DNA of 64,000 nucleotides from contig OY726573.1 of the NCBI GenBank assembly GCA_963383645.1, forward strand, positions 16,257,158 to 16,321,157, written 5' to 3'. This DNA comes from Muscardinus avellanarius. Taxonomy: Eukaryota > Chordata > Mammalia > Rodentia > Gliridae. The notes below the pieces were generated by a model. The model ran no database searches, was not told the DNA's origin, and saw only the letters and a program-made list of their open reading frames with translations. How positions within the stretch are numbered: position 1 is the stretch's first letter; each line of letters starts with the position of its first letter. Positions 1 through 11,142 of the stretch are shown piece by piece. The position numbers and the translations under genes are program-made.

Positions 1-1801
1 TGTTTTTATTTTATTTGGAAACAGGGTCTCACTAAGTTGCTGAGAGCCTCACTAAATAGCTGAGGCTGGCTCTGAACCTGAGCAATCCTCCTGTCTCAGC
101 CTCCCAAGAGCTGGGATTACAAGCTTGTGCCACCACATCCGGCTCTTTATTTTTATTTGTTTGTTTGTTTGGTGTTTTTTTTTTTTCTCGTTAACAGTAC
201 TGGGGATTAAACTCAGGCATTCTGCCTCTGAGCTACATCCTAAGCCCTATTTTTTTTTCCTTTATTTATTTTTGTACTACTGGGGATGGAACCCAGCCAG
301 GGGCATTCTGCCTCCAAGCTGTACCCCTATCCCTATTTTTATTCTTTATTTTGAAACAGGATCTTAATAAGTTGCAAAGGGCCTCACTAAGTAGCTTAGG
401 CTGTCTGAGATCTGCAATCCTTCTGTCTCAGCCTTCCCAAATGCTGGGATTACGAGCTTGTGTCACCATGACCAGCCTTTTTTGTGGTACTAGGGATGGA
501 ATCCAGGGGCATTGTACCTCTGAGCTAAACCCCCAGCCCTGCTTTTTAGTATATTTATTTATTTATTTATTTTGCAGTACTGAAATGGAACCCAGGGGCA
601 TTCTACCTCCGAGCTACACCCCCAGCCCTATTTCTTTATTCTTTATATTTGAAACAGGGTCTCCAAGAGTTGAAAAGGGCCTCACTAAATAGCTGAGGCT
701 GTCCTCAAACTGCGATCCTCCTATCTCAGCCTCTCGAATGCTGGGATTACATGCATGCACCACCAGGCCTGTCTTTTTATTTTTGAAACAATCTCACTGA
801 GTTGTGAAGGGCCTCGATAAGCAGCAGAGGCTGTCTGTGAACTGTGATCCTCAGATCTCAGCCTCCCAAATGATGGGATTATAAGCATGTACCACCTTGC
901 CTGGCTTCCATGCCCAGCTTCTATTCTTTATTTTGAAATAGGATCTCACTCAGTTGTGGAGGGCCTCACTTATGGCTGTGAGCCTACTACCCTCCTATCC
1001 CAGCCTCTGAAGTACTGGGATTACAAGTGTGCACCACCACAACCAGCTGTCTTTAGTGGAGGTTTTTTTGTTTTGTTTTTTTTTTTGGTGGCACTGAGGA
1101 TGGAACCCAGGGGCTTTCTACTTCCGGGCTACACTCCCAGACCTATTTTATATTTTATTTGGAAACAGGGTCTCTTAAGCCAGCTGAGGCTAGCTTCGAA
1201 CCTGTGCGATCCTCCTGTCTCAGCCTCCCAAGCGCGGGGATTACAAGCGTGCGCCACCATGCCCAGCTTTAGTGTTTTTAAAAGTGATAAATACTATTGA
1301 AATAAAAAGGAGCTAGCATGGTGGTGCAGGCTTGTAATCCCAGTACTTGGGAGGCTGAGACAGGATCGCAAGTTTGCAGCCAGCCTCTTAGAGAGGCCCT
1401 CCACAACTTAGTGAGATCCTGTTTCAAAATAAAGAATACAAATGCCGGGCATGGTGGCACACACTTGTAATACCAGCACTCAGGAGTCTGAGACAGGAGG
1501 ATCGCACGGGTTCAAAGCCAGCCTCAACTACGTAGGCTCTCAGCAACTTAGTGAGACCCTGTTTCCAAATAAATTATAAAATAGGGCTGAGGGTGTAGTC
1601 CGGAGGTAGAAAGCCCCTGGCTTCCACCCCACCCAAGTACCACCAAAAAATAAATAAATAAATAAAAATAATAATAATACAAAATAGAGCCAGGGGTAAA
1701 ACTCAGAGGTAGAATGCAGAATGCCCCTGGGTTCAATCCTCAGCACTACCAAAAAAAAAAAAAAAAAAAAAAGGTTGGAGTGAAACAGATGAGAAGTGGC
1801 T

Positions 1802-1878
<77 letters not shown>

Positions 1879-2130
1879 GTTTTTTTTGTTTTTTTTTTTG
1901 GTTTTTTTGGTGGTACTGGGGTTCCTGGAAGCCCTTCTACCTCCGGGCTACACCCCCAGACCTATTTTGTATGCTTTTTAAAATTTGGAAACAGGGTCTC
2001 TTAAGCCAGCTGCTGGCTTCTAACCTGCGTGATCCTCCTGTCTCCGCCTCCCAAGCGCAGGGATTGATTACAATCAATCCACCACAACCGGCTGAGAGTG
2101 TATTAAATGGGATAGGCATAATAAAAAGGT
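1..2130. mobile_element. SINE-packed block, probable last NEURL4 intron
   Basis: About ten B1-dID SINE copies lie back to back. From 1 to about 1265 they are mainly on the minus strand, read as a dID complement (GGTACTGGGGATGGAACCC) followed by the B1 complement ending GATTACAAGC...CCACC. Plus-strand copies occupy about 1309-1755, and a minus-strand copy of the short-B1 subtype lies at about 1895-2095. Because a NEURL4 acceptor follows at 2315, the block is probably intronic. I see no exon in it. Confidence 0.85.
1804..1875. repeat. (GA)n-(GT)n compound microsatellite
   Basis: About 45 bp of GA dinucleotides run directly into about 27 bp of GT dinucleotides, sandwiched between SINE copies. 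Confidence 0.97.
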
Positions 2131-2314
2131 GAGGTTTAAGACAGGCACAAGGGAGGCAGTGAGGAATTGGATGCAAGTAGTAACAGTAGGACCTAAGTGC
2201 CCTGTGTGGAGCTATTCCAGGTAACAGCAAGGCCGGCCTGTGTGGTGGCAGCAGTCAGCAAAGGTCGAGCTGAGGGGGCCAGAGGCCTAACTCTCATTTC
2301 TGTTTATCTGACAG

Positions 2315-2519
2315 ATTCCGGGACCCCAAATCCCAGCGGACACACCAGGCTCAGGTGGCGTTCCAGGTGTGCGTGCGTCCCGGCTCCTACACCCCCGGAC
2401 CCCCTTCCGCTGCCCTCAGAGAACCTCCAGATCCTCACTTCAGCCCAGCAGAACTCGAGTGGGTCACGAAGGAAAAGGGGGCCACACTCCTCTATGCGCT
2501 GCTGGTCCGGGTGGAATGA
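2315..2519 (+). CDS. NEURL4: NEURL4 terminal coding exon (partial gene)
   Basis: Last coding exon of neuralized E3 ubiquitin protein ligase 4, a large scaffold with NHR domains that works with HERC2 and is found at centrosomes. A pyrimidine-rich tract and CAG acceptor end at 2314. The frame then reads [18 protein letters not shown] at its start and ends [13 protein letters not shown] before TGA at 2517-2519. I recognise this C-terminus, and its position next to GPS2 on the same strand matches the human order (NEURL4 immediately 5' of GPS2). The exon enters in codon phase, one base before the F codon. All other exons lie outside the window or are not recognisable in 1-2314. The assignment rests on remembered sequence plus synteny. 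Confidence 0.82.
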
Positions 2520-3030
2520 GGAGTGAGATGCCACTACTACAAGCACAGCTGGGCTTCCGCCCAGGACTCTGAGCGACACTGCCTCCATCTCATCCCAGGG
2601 GCTCATGGCATGCACAGGTGCTGTCCTAGCAGACAGCCGCAGGAGCACGCAGGCAGGCTCTCAGATGCAGAAGGGAAGTGGAGACATCTCCGCGGCCAGG
2701 GCCCAGCACACTCCCGCTGATGGGAGGGAGCTTGTAGGGGGCCCGGCTCCAGGCCCTGGGTCCCCCATTCATGCACTGATTTGGGGAACATGACTCCCTA
2801 TTACTCCCCTCCCCCATATCACTTAATTTATTTCCGTTTTTGTTCTGGTTACTGTGAATCCCAGAGGAGTCTCCCTGTGCCCACATGAAGCTGCTTTTTC
2901 CGGGGCCACTGGGCGGGAGTGGGGAAGTAAGGAAGGAGGGGCGGGCGGGCGCGAGGAGGACGGGCCCTCTGTACAGTTGTTACGGACTCTGATTTCTAAG
3001 GAGCCAATAAACACCGTCTCAGAGCATCCG
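2520..3030 (+). other. NEURL4: NEURL4 3'UTR
   Basis: Sequence from the NEURL4 stop to just past an AATAAA at 3006-3011. It contains no SINE and no convincing ORF. It runs into the GC-rich GPS2 promoter, so the end of this transcript and the start of the next one are nearly contiguous. Confidence 0.65.
3006..3011 (+). terminator. NEURL4: NEURL4 poly(A) signal AATAAA
   Basis: Canonical hexamer about 490 bp after the NEURL4 stop. It is the only one between that stop and the GPS2 CpG island. Confidence 0.65.
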
Positions 3031-3398
3031 CCTCCACCTCTGTCTCGCGCGGGTACCCGTCCCCGCGCGCTTCCGCCTTTCCGGGGCGCCCAACCCGCGA
3101 GGCCGGTCGCCGCCGTGACCCCGGAAGGAGTTCACTCGGCCGCCGGAAGTGACGCCGGATCCCGGCGCGCCGGAGACCACGGAGTAAGCACCGGCGAGGC
3201 GGTAGGGAGGGGCGGGCGCCGGGGCTGCCCGGGAGGGGCGGGGGCGCGGGCGGGGGCCCCCGCGCCTCCCCCGTGCGCTCGGGCGGCGGCGGCGGGCCGG
3301 CGGGCGTCCGAGCACGTGACCGGGCCCGCGCGCGGGGCCGTGCAGACCGGCTTCCGCCTCCGCCCGCGCTGCCCCCCTGAGCGCCCGCCTCCCCGCAG
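3031..3398 (+). promoter_or_regulatory. GPS2: GPS2 CpG promoter, exon 1 and intron 1
   Basis: Strongly CpG-rich and TATA-less. Two ETS-type CCGGAAG motifs occur at 3121-3127 and 3143-3149. A non-coding first exon appears to end at 3183 before a GTAAGC donor, and exon 2 begins at 3399 after a CCCCGCAG acceptor. The transcription start is not fixed by sequence; it is probably within about 3100-3150. An E-box-like CACGTG lies near 3314 in intron 1. Confidence 0.7.
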
Positions 3399-3467
3399 GT
3401 CCGGTCCGAAGTCTGGCAGTCAGTGACAGAGCCGGGCGACCGCGGCCCGAGCGCCCCCGGCAGCACC

Positions 3468-5718
3468 ATGCCCGCGCTCCTGGAGCGCCCCAAGCTTTCC
3501 AACGCCATGGCCAGGGCGCTGCACCGGCACATCATGATGGAGAGAGAGCGCAAGCGGCAAGGTGAGCCGGGGCCGGGCCCGGACCCGGTTGGGAGGACGA
3601 GGCACGGTTCCGGGTGGCCCTATGGTCCCCGCGCTGGCCCCACCCACGGCCTGAGCTGTGCGCCCGTGGGTGAGGCTAGACGAGGGAGGGGACAGCCCCC
3701 TTGGGGTGGGCGTGAAGGGGCCTGGTCCCAGCTCCAGAACCCTGAGCTGGGAAGGACCTTGGAGAGCACCTAATAAAAAGCTTCCCTCTGCCTACTGTAG
3801 GTGAAGAGCCAATGCCAAGCGCACAAGGGAGTGTGGGATCGGTGGCTTTTGTTGGTTTTTAGTCTCTAACATTCAAGCTATTTTTCACCACCCTGCTGCT
3901 TTTTCATTCTGTCTGGCTGATTTCCCAGAGGAGGAAGAGGTGGATAAGATGATGGAACAGAAGATGAAGGAAGAACAGGAGAGACGCAAGAAAAAGGAGA
4001 TGGAAGAAAGAATGTCACTAGAGGAGACCAAGGAACAAGTAAGCCATCTCTGATGGTTCCCAGCTCTGGCTTCTTCCCGACTCTTCCTGACTTCCATCTG
4101 CTCTCCCCTCTTCTGCCAGATCCTGAAGTTGCAGGAGAAGCTTTTGGCCCTACAGGAAGAAAAGCACCAACTTTTCCTGCAGCTCAAGAAGGTTTTGCAC
4201 GAAGAAGAGAAACGAAGGCGAAAGGAGCAGAGGTGAGATCAGAGAGCTAAGTATTTTCAAAATGGGGGCAGAGTAGTAGAACAGGGATCAGGTGACAAGG
4301 TAATCAGTGTTTCATGGCAGAGAGAATACCTGCTCTTGACCTTGACCACTTTCACCCCAGCGACCTGACCACTCTGACATCCGCTGCATACCAGCAGAGC
4401 CTGACTGTTCACACTGGAACTCATCTCCTCAGCATGCAGGGTGAGGACTAAACCACCTGAGAGGATTCTTCTAGGAATTTGAAGCTTCCCATTTCAGCCA
4501 TCACAAAACCCCTCTCCTTTCTAGGAAGCCCTGGAGGACACAATCGCCCAGGAACCCTCATGGCAGCAGATAGAGCCAAACAGATGTTTGGACCCCAAGT
4601 ACTTACGGTGAGAAAAGTGGACTTGGATGTGTAGCCCCAGTTTTTCCCTACAATTTCCTCCCAGGCACTGTAGCCACCAGCCTTCAAGTCAAACATACCA
4701 AGTACTTGTGTAGGGGAAAAACAGGGCACAGAGATATGCACAAGTCCCCGCATTTCTGCTTTCAAGGACTTCACAGGTAGTGAGCTCTCACCTTCCACCC
4801 TAGACCCGGCACTACGTGGGCTCAGCTGCTTTTGCAGGGACTCCAGAGCATGGGCAATTCCAAGGCAGCCCAGGTGGGGCCTATGGGACTGCGCAGCCTC
4901 CGCCTCACTATGGGCCCACACAGCCAGCCTACAGCCCTAGTCAGCAGCTCAGAGGTGAGTGATGTTTGGAAGGGGGGGGGGCTTTCCTCAAAGCCAGAGG
5001 GAGACTGTTAAAGGGAATTCTAACGGGCATGCCTTCTGCCTTTCTCAGCACCGTCAGCTTTTCCTGCAGTGCAGTACATATCTCAGCCACAGCCACAGCC
5101 CTATGCCGTACATGGCCACTTTCAGCCCACCCAGACAGGTGATAATACCCTGGGCAGGAACGCTGGCCCCGCGGGTAGGCCCTCTCTACCTGGTCTTCAA
5201 CAAATTCCACGTTTCTCTTCCCCACCTAGGGTTCCTCCAGCCAGGTGGCGCCCTGTCCTTGCAGAAGCAGATGGAACATGCTAACCAGCAGACTGGCTTC
5301 TCTGACTCAGTGAGTACGGGGCTTTGGGAGGTGGAAGGGCTAGGCTAAGGGATCCCCAGCATGCCTCAGGTACTTTGTCCTCTGCAGTCCTCCCTGCGCC
5401 CCATGCACCCCCAGGCTCTGCATCCAGCCCCTGGACTCCTTGCCTCCCCCCAGCTCCCTGTGCAGATGCAACCAGCAGGAAAGGTAAGGATGGCAACCAA
5501 AATCCTGCGGCTACCAGGGAGACAGGACAGGTGGCTTATACCTGGTGGCTATCCCTCCCCCCAGGGTTTTATCAGGAAGGTCATTCAAGGGATGCTATAC
5601 CCCTGACAAAGTCCTCCTTTTCATCACCACCCAGTCAGGCTTTGCCACTACCAGCCAACCTGGCCCTCGGCTCCCCTTCATCCAACACAGCCAGAACCCG
5701 AGATTCTACCACAAGTGA
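3468..5718 (+). CDS. GPS2: GPS2, G-protein pathway suppressor 2 (11 exons, 10 coding)
   Basis: GPS2 is a stoichiometric subunit of the NCoR/SMRT-HDAC3-TBL1 co-repressor complex. It also restrains Ubc13-dependent ubiquitination in the cytoplasm and signals from mitochondria to nucleus. Coding segments by splice sites: 3468-3561, 3929-4038, 4120-4232, 4361-4440, 4525-4607, 4804-4954, 5049-5138, 5230-5309, 5388-5483 and 5635-5718. They total 981 nt, giving 326 aa against 327 in human; one alanine is missing in the SAAAFAG stretch. The protein starts MPALLERPKLSNAMARAL. Residues of about 25-105 form a charged E/K/R-rich coiled coil that binds SMRT and TBL1. The rest is rich in Q, P and G, ending QNPRFYHK. 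Every junction has GT-AG ends and keeps frame. The introns are short and SINE-free. The gene meets EIF5A tail-to-tail. Confidence 0.98.
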
Positions 5719-5815
5719 CCATCAGAGTCTATCTTCAACCCCACTGCTCCACTCCCCATGGGCGAGGGTCTTCCCTGTGTGTCCCAGGCCAATAAAATCT
5801 ACCTGCCATTACCCC
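5719..5815 (+). terminator. GPS2: GPS2 3'UTR and poly(A) signal
   Basis: AATAAA at 5791-5796 gives a 3'UTR of only about 95 nt. A second plus-strand AATAAA at 5908-5913 is a possible alternative end, which would lie within about 60 bp of the EIF5A cleavage region on the other strand. Confidence 0.85.
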
Positions 5816-5967
5816 TGGCTGCTGCTCTTTGTCACTTCCCACCCAGCTGTCTGGAATATGGTGAGGGTGGGGGATGGCTGGTAGGTTCATAGCAAGCCAG
5901 TGAGATGAATAAATCTTTCAGTCAAAGAATACCCATTTAACTCAAATAAGCAGCTGAGTTGGGGGAG

Positions 5968-6586
5968 TTCATATTAAACTTGTAGTTTTATTCAGGTTTG
6001 ATTTTAACAAATTTGTCGGGGAGAGAGCCCGCAGGAAAGGGTGAAGCCCATGGGGGCAGGGCCCTCCCAGATGCCTGCGGAGGGGCAGGGCCCTCCTCTC
6101 TCTTCCTCTTCCCTCCCCATTACAGAAGAGAGACACAGGCAGGGAAAGGGGCTTATCCCCAGTCTGTGGGTGTGGTGCTTAGGGTAAAGAGCTATGGAGG
6201 TACGGAACCAGACCAGGGAAAAGCAGGGGGGAAGGGCACAAGGACCATTTGCCAGAATCCACAGCTGATTCCAAATTGAATTTGAAAAAAAAAAAAAAAA
6301 AAACCTAAACCACAAGCAGCACCCACCCCTTCTCCCCCACTAGGGCTGTAGTGCGAGGGGAGAAGAGGAGGGCAGCTTCACCAAGGCCATGGCTCCCCTG
6401 CTCCTGGCCAAGAGAGCTAGGTGAAGGGCAGGGGCTCCCCGACAGATTGAGGGGGTGGGGAAAACCAAAATAAAACGTAAAATAAATTGTGTAGGAGTCG
6501 TCCAACCAAGGGCCCGGTCACAGCGGGACCTGGCTGAGGGAGGGGCCTCTGTAGGCTGGAGGATCACTGCTGCCACCACCGCCACC
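5968..6586 (-). other. EIF5A: EIF5A 3'UTR terminal exon and poly(A) signal
   Basis: On the minus strand an ACCCAG acceptor ends at 6587 and the exon starts with a G-rich GGTGGCGGTGGTGGCAGC stretch. It runs about 600 nt to an AATAAA (TTTATT on plus at 5987-5992). It resembles the conserved 3'UTR of mammalian EIF5A that I remember. A 19-base A run on the plus strand (T-rich in the mRNA) lies near 6284-6302. Confidence 0.85.
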
Positions 6587-6701
6587 CTGGGTGAGAGAGA
6601 GAAACCACGTGTAAGATGAGATAATGCCTTCAACAGTGGGGAGGACAGGACCGGGCTGAAGGCAGAAAGTGAGGGCTTTGTCACTCTCACCTGGGAGCCA
6701 G

Positions 6702-8600
6702 TTATTTTGCCATGGCCTTGATTGCAACAGCTGCCTCCTCTGTCATGGCAGACAGCACCGTGATCTGGAGGAGCAAGAGGGACAGTCGGGAAATGCTGCA
6801 AAACTCTTAAGGAGCAGGAGGACAGTGCACAAAGGGGGAGAGGCGCCATACCAGGATCTCTTCTCCACAGTCATACTTCTGCTCAATCTCCTTGCCGAGG
6901 TCTCCCTCAGGCAGACGGAGGTCCTCTCGCACCTCCCCACTGTCCTGGAGCAGTGATAGATACCCATCCTGGATGCCAATCAGCTGGGGGCAGATAGAGA
7001 AGTGAAGGTAGGATGAGGGTAAAGGTTCTGATGAACAATTTGGAGTGACAGCAAACTTCTATCAAATACCCTCTACCCTCTGCATTTCCCTCCTTTCCCA
7101 CAATTCTGGTCAACCAGTATTTTATCCCCACAAACCACTAACCCAATCCTCATCCTGAACACCTACATACCTGGAAATCATTCCTTTTGATGTTGGGAAC
7201 ATCCATATTATGAGTTGACGGGCAGATATCTTCATATTTCTTCCCAGTAAAGATGTCAATACCAACCAGGTGGACCTGTGTGTATGCATCACAAAGAGAA
7301 ACCCAACCACTCTAGGACGAAGGAGACTCGTGTTGTCCCTGGCTGGACCTCATTAGGGCAAAGATGATGGGAGTTTGAAACGAACCAATCAACTCAGGAA
7401 AGAAAGCAAGCCTCAAAAAAGACCCAGCGGTAACAGACCACCACTGGACTGGGGCTGACAACACAGGGCAAAGTGGTAGGGCAGGCTTAGGGAAGTTACC
7501 TTATCAAAAAGCACCCACAAAACCAGATACCAGGAGCCCAGGGAAATGGGAAGATTCCAGACAAAAAGTTTTTTTTTTTTTTTTTTAAACAAAGAGGCTT
7601 CAGGACACCCATATAAGGGGCTGAGAACTTGGAAAGGACAGAAAAAAAAAGAAAAAAAAAACTGAGGAAACAGAAGGAAAGGAAGAGAGCTAAAAAGGAC
7701 TTAAAGATGCAGAAGGATCTAAGCATTAGGGGTTATGATGACCCAGGATTCAATGCCAAATCCACAAAAAGATGGAAAAATAGATTAGGAAACAAAACCA
7801 TAAGAAATTAAAAATAAACCAAGATGAACTTTTGAGGAAAGACAAGGTAAGTCTGGAAGTGATGAAAGTACTAACAAGAACATTATGGCCCAAGAGAAGT
7901 AGGGAGGCTCAAGGAACAAGGACAGTGGGAATGGACAGGTAGAGGGAGTTTGAGACCACATCAGAGTTCCAAAGGGAAAGCCAGAACTGGGGAGGGAAGC
8001 AGCAACAAGATTCGAAAACTCAATACACTGAGCCCTCTCCAGGGGAATGCTGTGTTCTTCATTAGAGCTAGAAAAACTCCTAAGCAAAGTGATGGGAACA
8101 AAGAGCACTTAAGAAAGCCCAAGGAAGAAAGAGGAAAAGCAAAGACCAGGACTAAGGAAGGAGCGAATGGCCAGAAGATAAAGGACCACAGACAGATTAA
8201 AGATGGGGGCACAGAAGGGCGTGCACTGGAAGAGGAAGAAGACCAGGAAACAATGTAGTCTGAATGGGTGTAAGGGCTGGGAACCAAACAAAAGGACTGA
8301 GACACTTGGGGGGGGGGGGAGGATAAGCAAGAGCCAAAAGAAGGTTGAGGGCCAGGAATGATGGCAGCTTGCTGCCAGGAGCCCTATGGACACAGAAGGT
8401 GTGGGAAAAGCAAGATGTGGAGAGGCAATTCTAACCTTGGCATGGCCATGCTTGCCAGTCTTCGAAGTAGACATCTCGACGATCTTACATGGCCGGCCTT
8501 TGAGCACCACAAAGCCATTCTTACGTAATGCTGAGCACTGCATTGGGAAGGTGGCTGAGGCCCCTGCATCTCCTGTCTCGAAGTCCAAATCATCTGCCAT
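6702..8600 (-). CDS. EIF5A: EIF5A, hypusinated translation factor eIF5A1
   Basis: eIF5A promotes peptide-bond formation at stalling sequences such as polyproline, and aids termination, by placing its hypusine side chain near the ribosomal P site. Coding exons on minus: 8600-8436, 7275-7171, 6983-6852 and 6764-6702. They sum to 465 nt, or 154 aa plus stop, exactly the family length. The start reads [18 protein letters not shown]. The hypusine loop [11 protein letters not shown] spans residues 45-55, with the modified Lys50 present. The C-terminal OB-fold domain ends AIKAMAK. The first coding exon begins at 8621 after a TTTAG acceptor, and in-frame LESKPLK codons precede the ATG, as in the longer human isoform. 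A further intron (6690-6587) lies 11 nt after the stop, too close to the stop to be expected to trigger NMD. Introns carry no obvious SINE. Confidence 0.98.
7276..8435. other. EIF5A: EIF5A intron with long purine/pyrimidine strand bias
   Basis: Between about 7620 and 8350 the plus strand is strikingly purine-rich (many AAGG/GAAA/AGGA words), so the transcribed RNA is pyrimidine-rich. A run of eleven G lies near 8309-8319 and a T18 tract near 7569. I see no gene, SINE or conserved RNA in it. Confidence 0.7.
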
Positions 8601-8621
8601 TTTAAGAGGCTTCGATTCCAA

Positions 8622-9559
8622 CTAAAGCCAAGAAGAGAACTGGGGTCAGTAAGGATGAGAGTTAATAGGACTTTTAGTCTGTTCCATTCTTCTCTGGAAA
8701 CACTGCTCCATTCCCCCCAACCCTTTATTCCATTACCCACCTGAAATAAAAGTTAAAAGTTTTTGAACTACCGACTGGGACCAATTATACTGAAGAAGTG
8801 CTGCGTTATGGGCGCCTGGCAGTAGCTGGATCCCACCCCATCATGAAGGCTTGGGAAAGGAAGGCTTTGGGGAGTTAGGTGCCCAATCTCAGAAATGAGG
8901 AAAGGCCTACTTCCTGTGAGAGGGGAAGGACTCAGGTGTTACTTGCCACTGAAACCAACCACCCCTTTCCCCCACACATAGCCAGAGCTATAATTAGGTG
9001 AGCAGCTATGAGCCAGCAAAAGGGCGGAGCTAATGGGGGAGGGTGGAGACAGTGGGACAAGGCCCCACCCGACTGTTACACCCCCCCCACCCCATCCACA
9101 CACCAGGCAGTCACTGGTACAGGAAACCATAATGCCTCTTTTGGGGTGATTCCCGCCTCTCCAACAGGCACTTGCAGATGCAGTCAAGGGGGACAAAGTA
9201 AAGTTGTTTCCTAAATCGCCCTGCCAAACACTTCGATCTCAGTTCCCAAAGGGAAGCGAGGAACCCAGCCTCTCCTCGAGGGCCCTCCCACTTTACCCAG
9301 GATGCATCGGTCCTGTCGGCTTTTCAGGCCTGGACTGTACAGTCAGAAAGTGGGGGAGTAGAGGGTGGTGAATGACAATAAATGAAAGCAAAAGGTTGGT
9401 AGTAGTGAGTAGTAGAAATCATGCTAGGCGGATACAGATAGGGGCTCTAAAACCGAGGAACTCTTAAAACAGACAATGGGGGCCATCACTAGTGACAAGG
9501 TGAAGCGCTCCTATCACGGTGGGGACTCATCTGTCCGGGACTCCCAGGCGCAGTCGGCA
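8622..9559. other. EIF5A intron 1, distal half; no feature recognised
   Basis: Non-repetitive sequence between coding exon 2 and the CpG island. I see no ORF with coding character, no SINE and no RNA gene. Confidence 0.6.
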
Positions 9560-10406
9560 GGGGTCGAGCGGAGTTGGGCTTCTGTCCAATTACCCTCAGT
9601 CTCTCCACTTTGCGGCCTCCAACTCGCGAGTGGCGCTCAAGCCTGGCTGGCCGCCTCACTGCGCGTGAGGGCTGGGCGGAGAGCTCCAGGGCCCCATGAG
9701 GCCGAGCAGCGCTAGCATATGCCTGCGGCGGGCCCCGGGGCGACCGGAACTCGGGCCTCGAGCCCGTTCCGCTCCCCCCAAATTCTAGGGCTCCTCAGAC
9801 GCCGGCGAGCACCGGCTCTCCCCACGCTGGGGGTCGCCGGCTCCCGCCCACCATGCGGCCGCCCGGGGCTTCCGGTGGCCGGGACCTGGGGGGAGGGGTC
9901 CCCGCGCTGCCATGCGGACCCGGTCCACGCTCGGCCACGCGGCCGCCGACCCCGAGGGCAGCTGCCCCTGGGGGCACTTCCGGTGCTGCGGCCGCCCCCT
10001 CCCCAAAGGCTGCGCTCGGCCGGGGCCACGCCGCCTCCCCTCCCCCCGCCGGCCACCAGCCCCCCCCCGCCCTCGCCAAACAGCCCCCTCCCCCACCTCA
10101 CGTGGCCGCGCGGCCCCGCTCCCAACCGCCGGGACCCCGGCCCCGACCGGGCGATCCGGCCGGCCCTCGCCCGGCGTGACCGCCGGCGGCCTCTCCCGCG
10201 TGGCGGCCTCGCGCTCGCCGTCCCCCGCCCTGCGTCGCCCAACGTCACCGGCGCCCAACCGCCGGCCCGCGCGCCCGCCGCCGCGCGCCCGCGCCCCGCG
10301 CCTCGCGCCGCTCCCGACCGAACCCGCCCGGCGGCCGCCGCTCCCCAGGCCCCCTCCCGACCCCCGCGCAGTTCCAGTCCTCCTCTCCGGCCCCGGCCGA
10401 GGCTCC

Positions 10407-11142
10407 GCGCAGGCGCGCCCTGCCCGCCTCACCTCGCGCGAACGCACTGACTCGACCCCGTCCGCTCGACACGAGCCCAACCGCTGCCTCCGAGCCCGCT
10501 GCCGCCGCCGCCGCCGCCTCTACCGCCGCCGCCGCCGCTGCAGCACACGGGTCTCAGTACGCAGGCGCCGACTCCCCACTGACCAACCAAGCAGCCCAAT
10601 GACAGCCGCGCAAGCGTGCTTCCCAGCTCCTCCGCCCTCCACCCCCGCACTGCGCAGGCGCACACGCACTCCCCGGTCTCCACCCTCTCTCCCACCTACC
10701 CATCCAATGACGCGCAGCCGTGGCCCCGCCCCTCAAGAGCCCGAGCCCTTCCAGCCAGTCACCAGCGCGCAGGCGCACCCGGCTTTTTAAGCCCTTCAAC
10801 CTCCTCTCCCCTCCCCTTGCTAGACCACTGGCCCTACCGGACAGGCCGTGCGCCTGCGCAATGCGGGGCCCTGCGCTCCACACCCTCTGAAGGAAACGCC
10901 TCGGCCGCAGAGCGCATGCGTGCCGGGACTCCTAAACGCCCCTCCACCTCAGACGTCGTCCCTACGCTGGGCGTTGAAAAGACCACGCCACGGCGCCACC
11001 GGCGGCGTCCGCGACGCATGCGCCTCAGGAAAAGCCCCGCCTCTGCTGTAACTGGACTTAAACGACCCACACGTTTCGGAAAACTTGTTTTGTGGGCTGG
11101 GCCCCCAGCCCCGGAATCTTTCTGCCCGCTCGCACATGCGCG
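10407..11142. promoter_or_regulatory. Cluster of eight NRF-1-like motifs
   Basis: GCGCA-GGCGC or GCGCMTGCGC type sites occur at 10407-10416, 10558-10569, 10651-10662, 10767-10777, 10850-10861 (TGCGCCTGCGCA), 10913-10922, 11014-11023 and 11131-11142. NRF-1 binds such palindromes in housekeeping and mitochondrial promoters. Spacing is about 60-150 bp. Confidence 0.65.
10433..10550 (-). other. EIF5A: EIF5A non-coding exon 1
   Basis: On the minus strand a GCGG-repeat-rich leader ends TGCGTTCGCGCGAG just before a GTGAGG donor (10432-10428). Joined to the exon starting at 8621 (TTGGAATCGAAGCC) it reproduces the human EIF5A 5'UTR junction as I remember it. The exact cap site is uncertain; the CGG-rich tract near 10500-10545 lies close to it. 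Confidence 0.8.

Noticed and set aside
1..2130. Numerous 60-140-codon open frames rich in FFFF, YLFIYLF or [12 protein letters not shown] motifs
   Set aside because: They are conceptual translations of SINE complements and microsatellites. The same peptide words recur in dozens of places across the window.
2130..2314. A penultimate NEURL4 exon ending at CTATTCCAG before GTAACA (about 2220)
   Set aside because: I could not find a matching acceptor with a frame that resembles NEURL4, so it was left out.
9719..10790. Long overlapping Pro/Arg/Ala-rich frames on both strands of the EIF5A CpG island
   Set aside because: Open only because the DNA is very GC-rich. No domain, no splice context and no family resemblance; part of it overlaps EIF5A exon 1.
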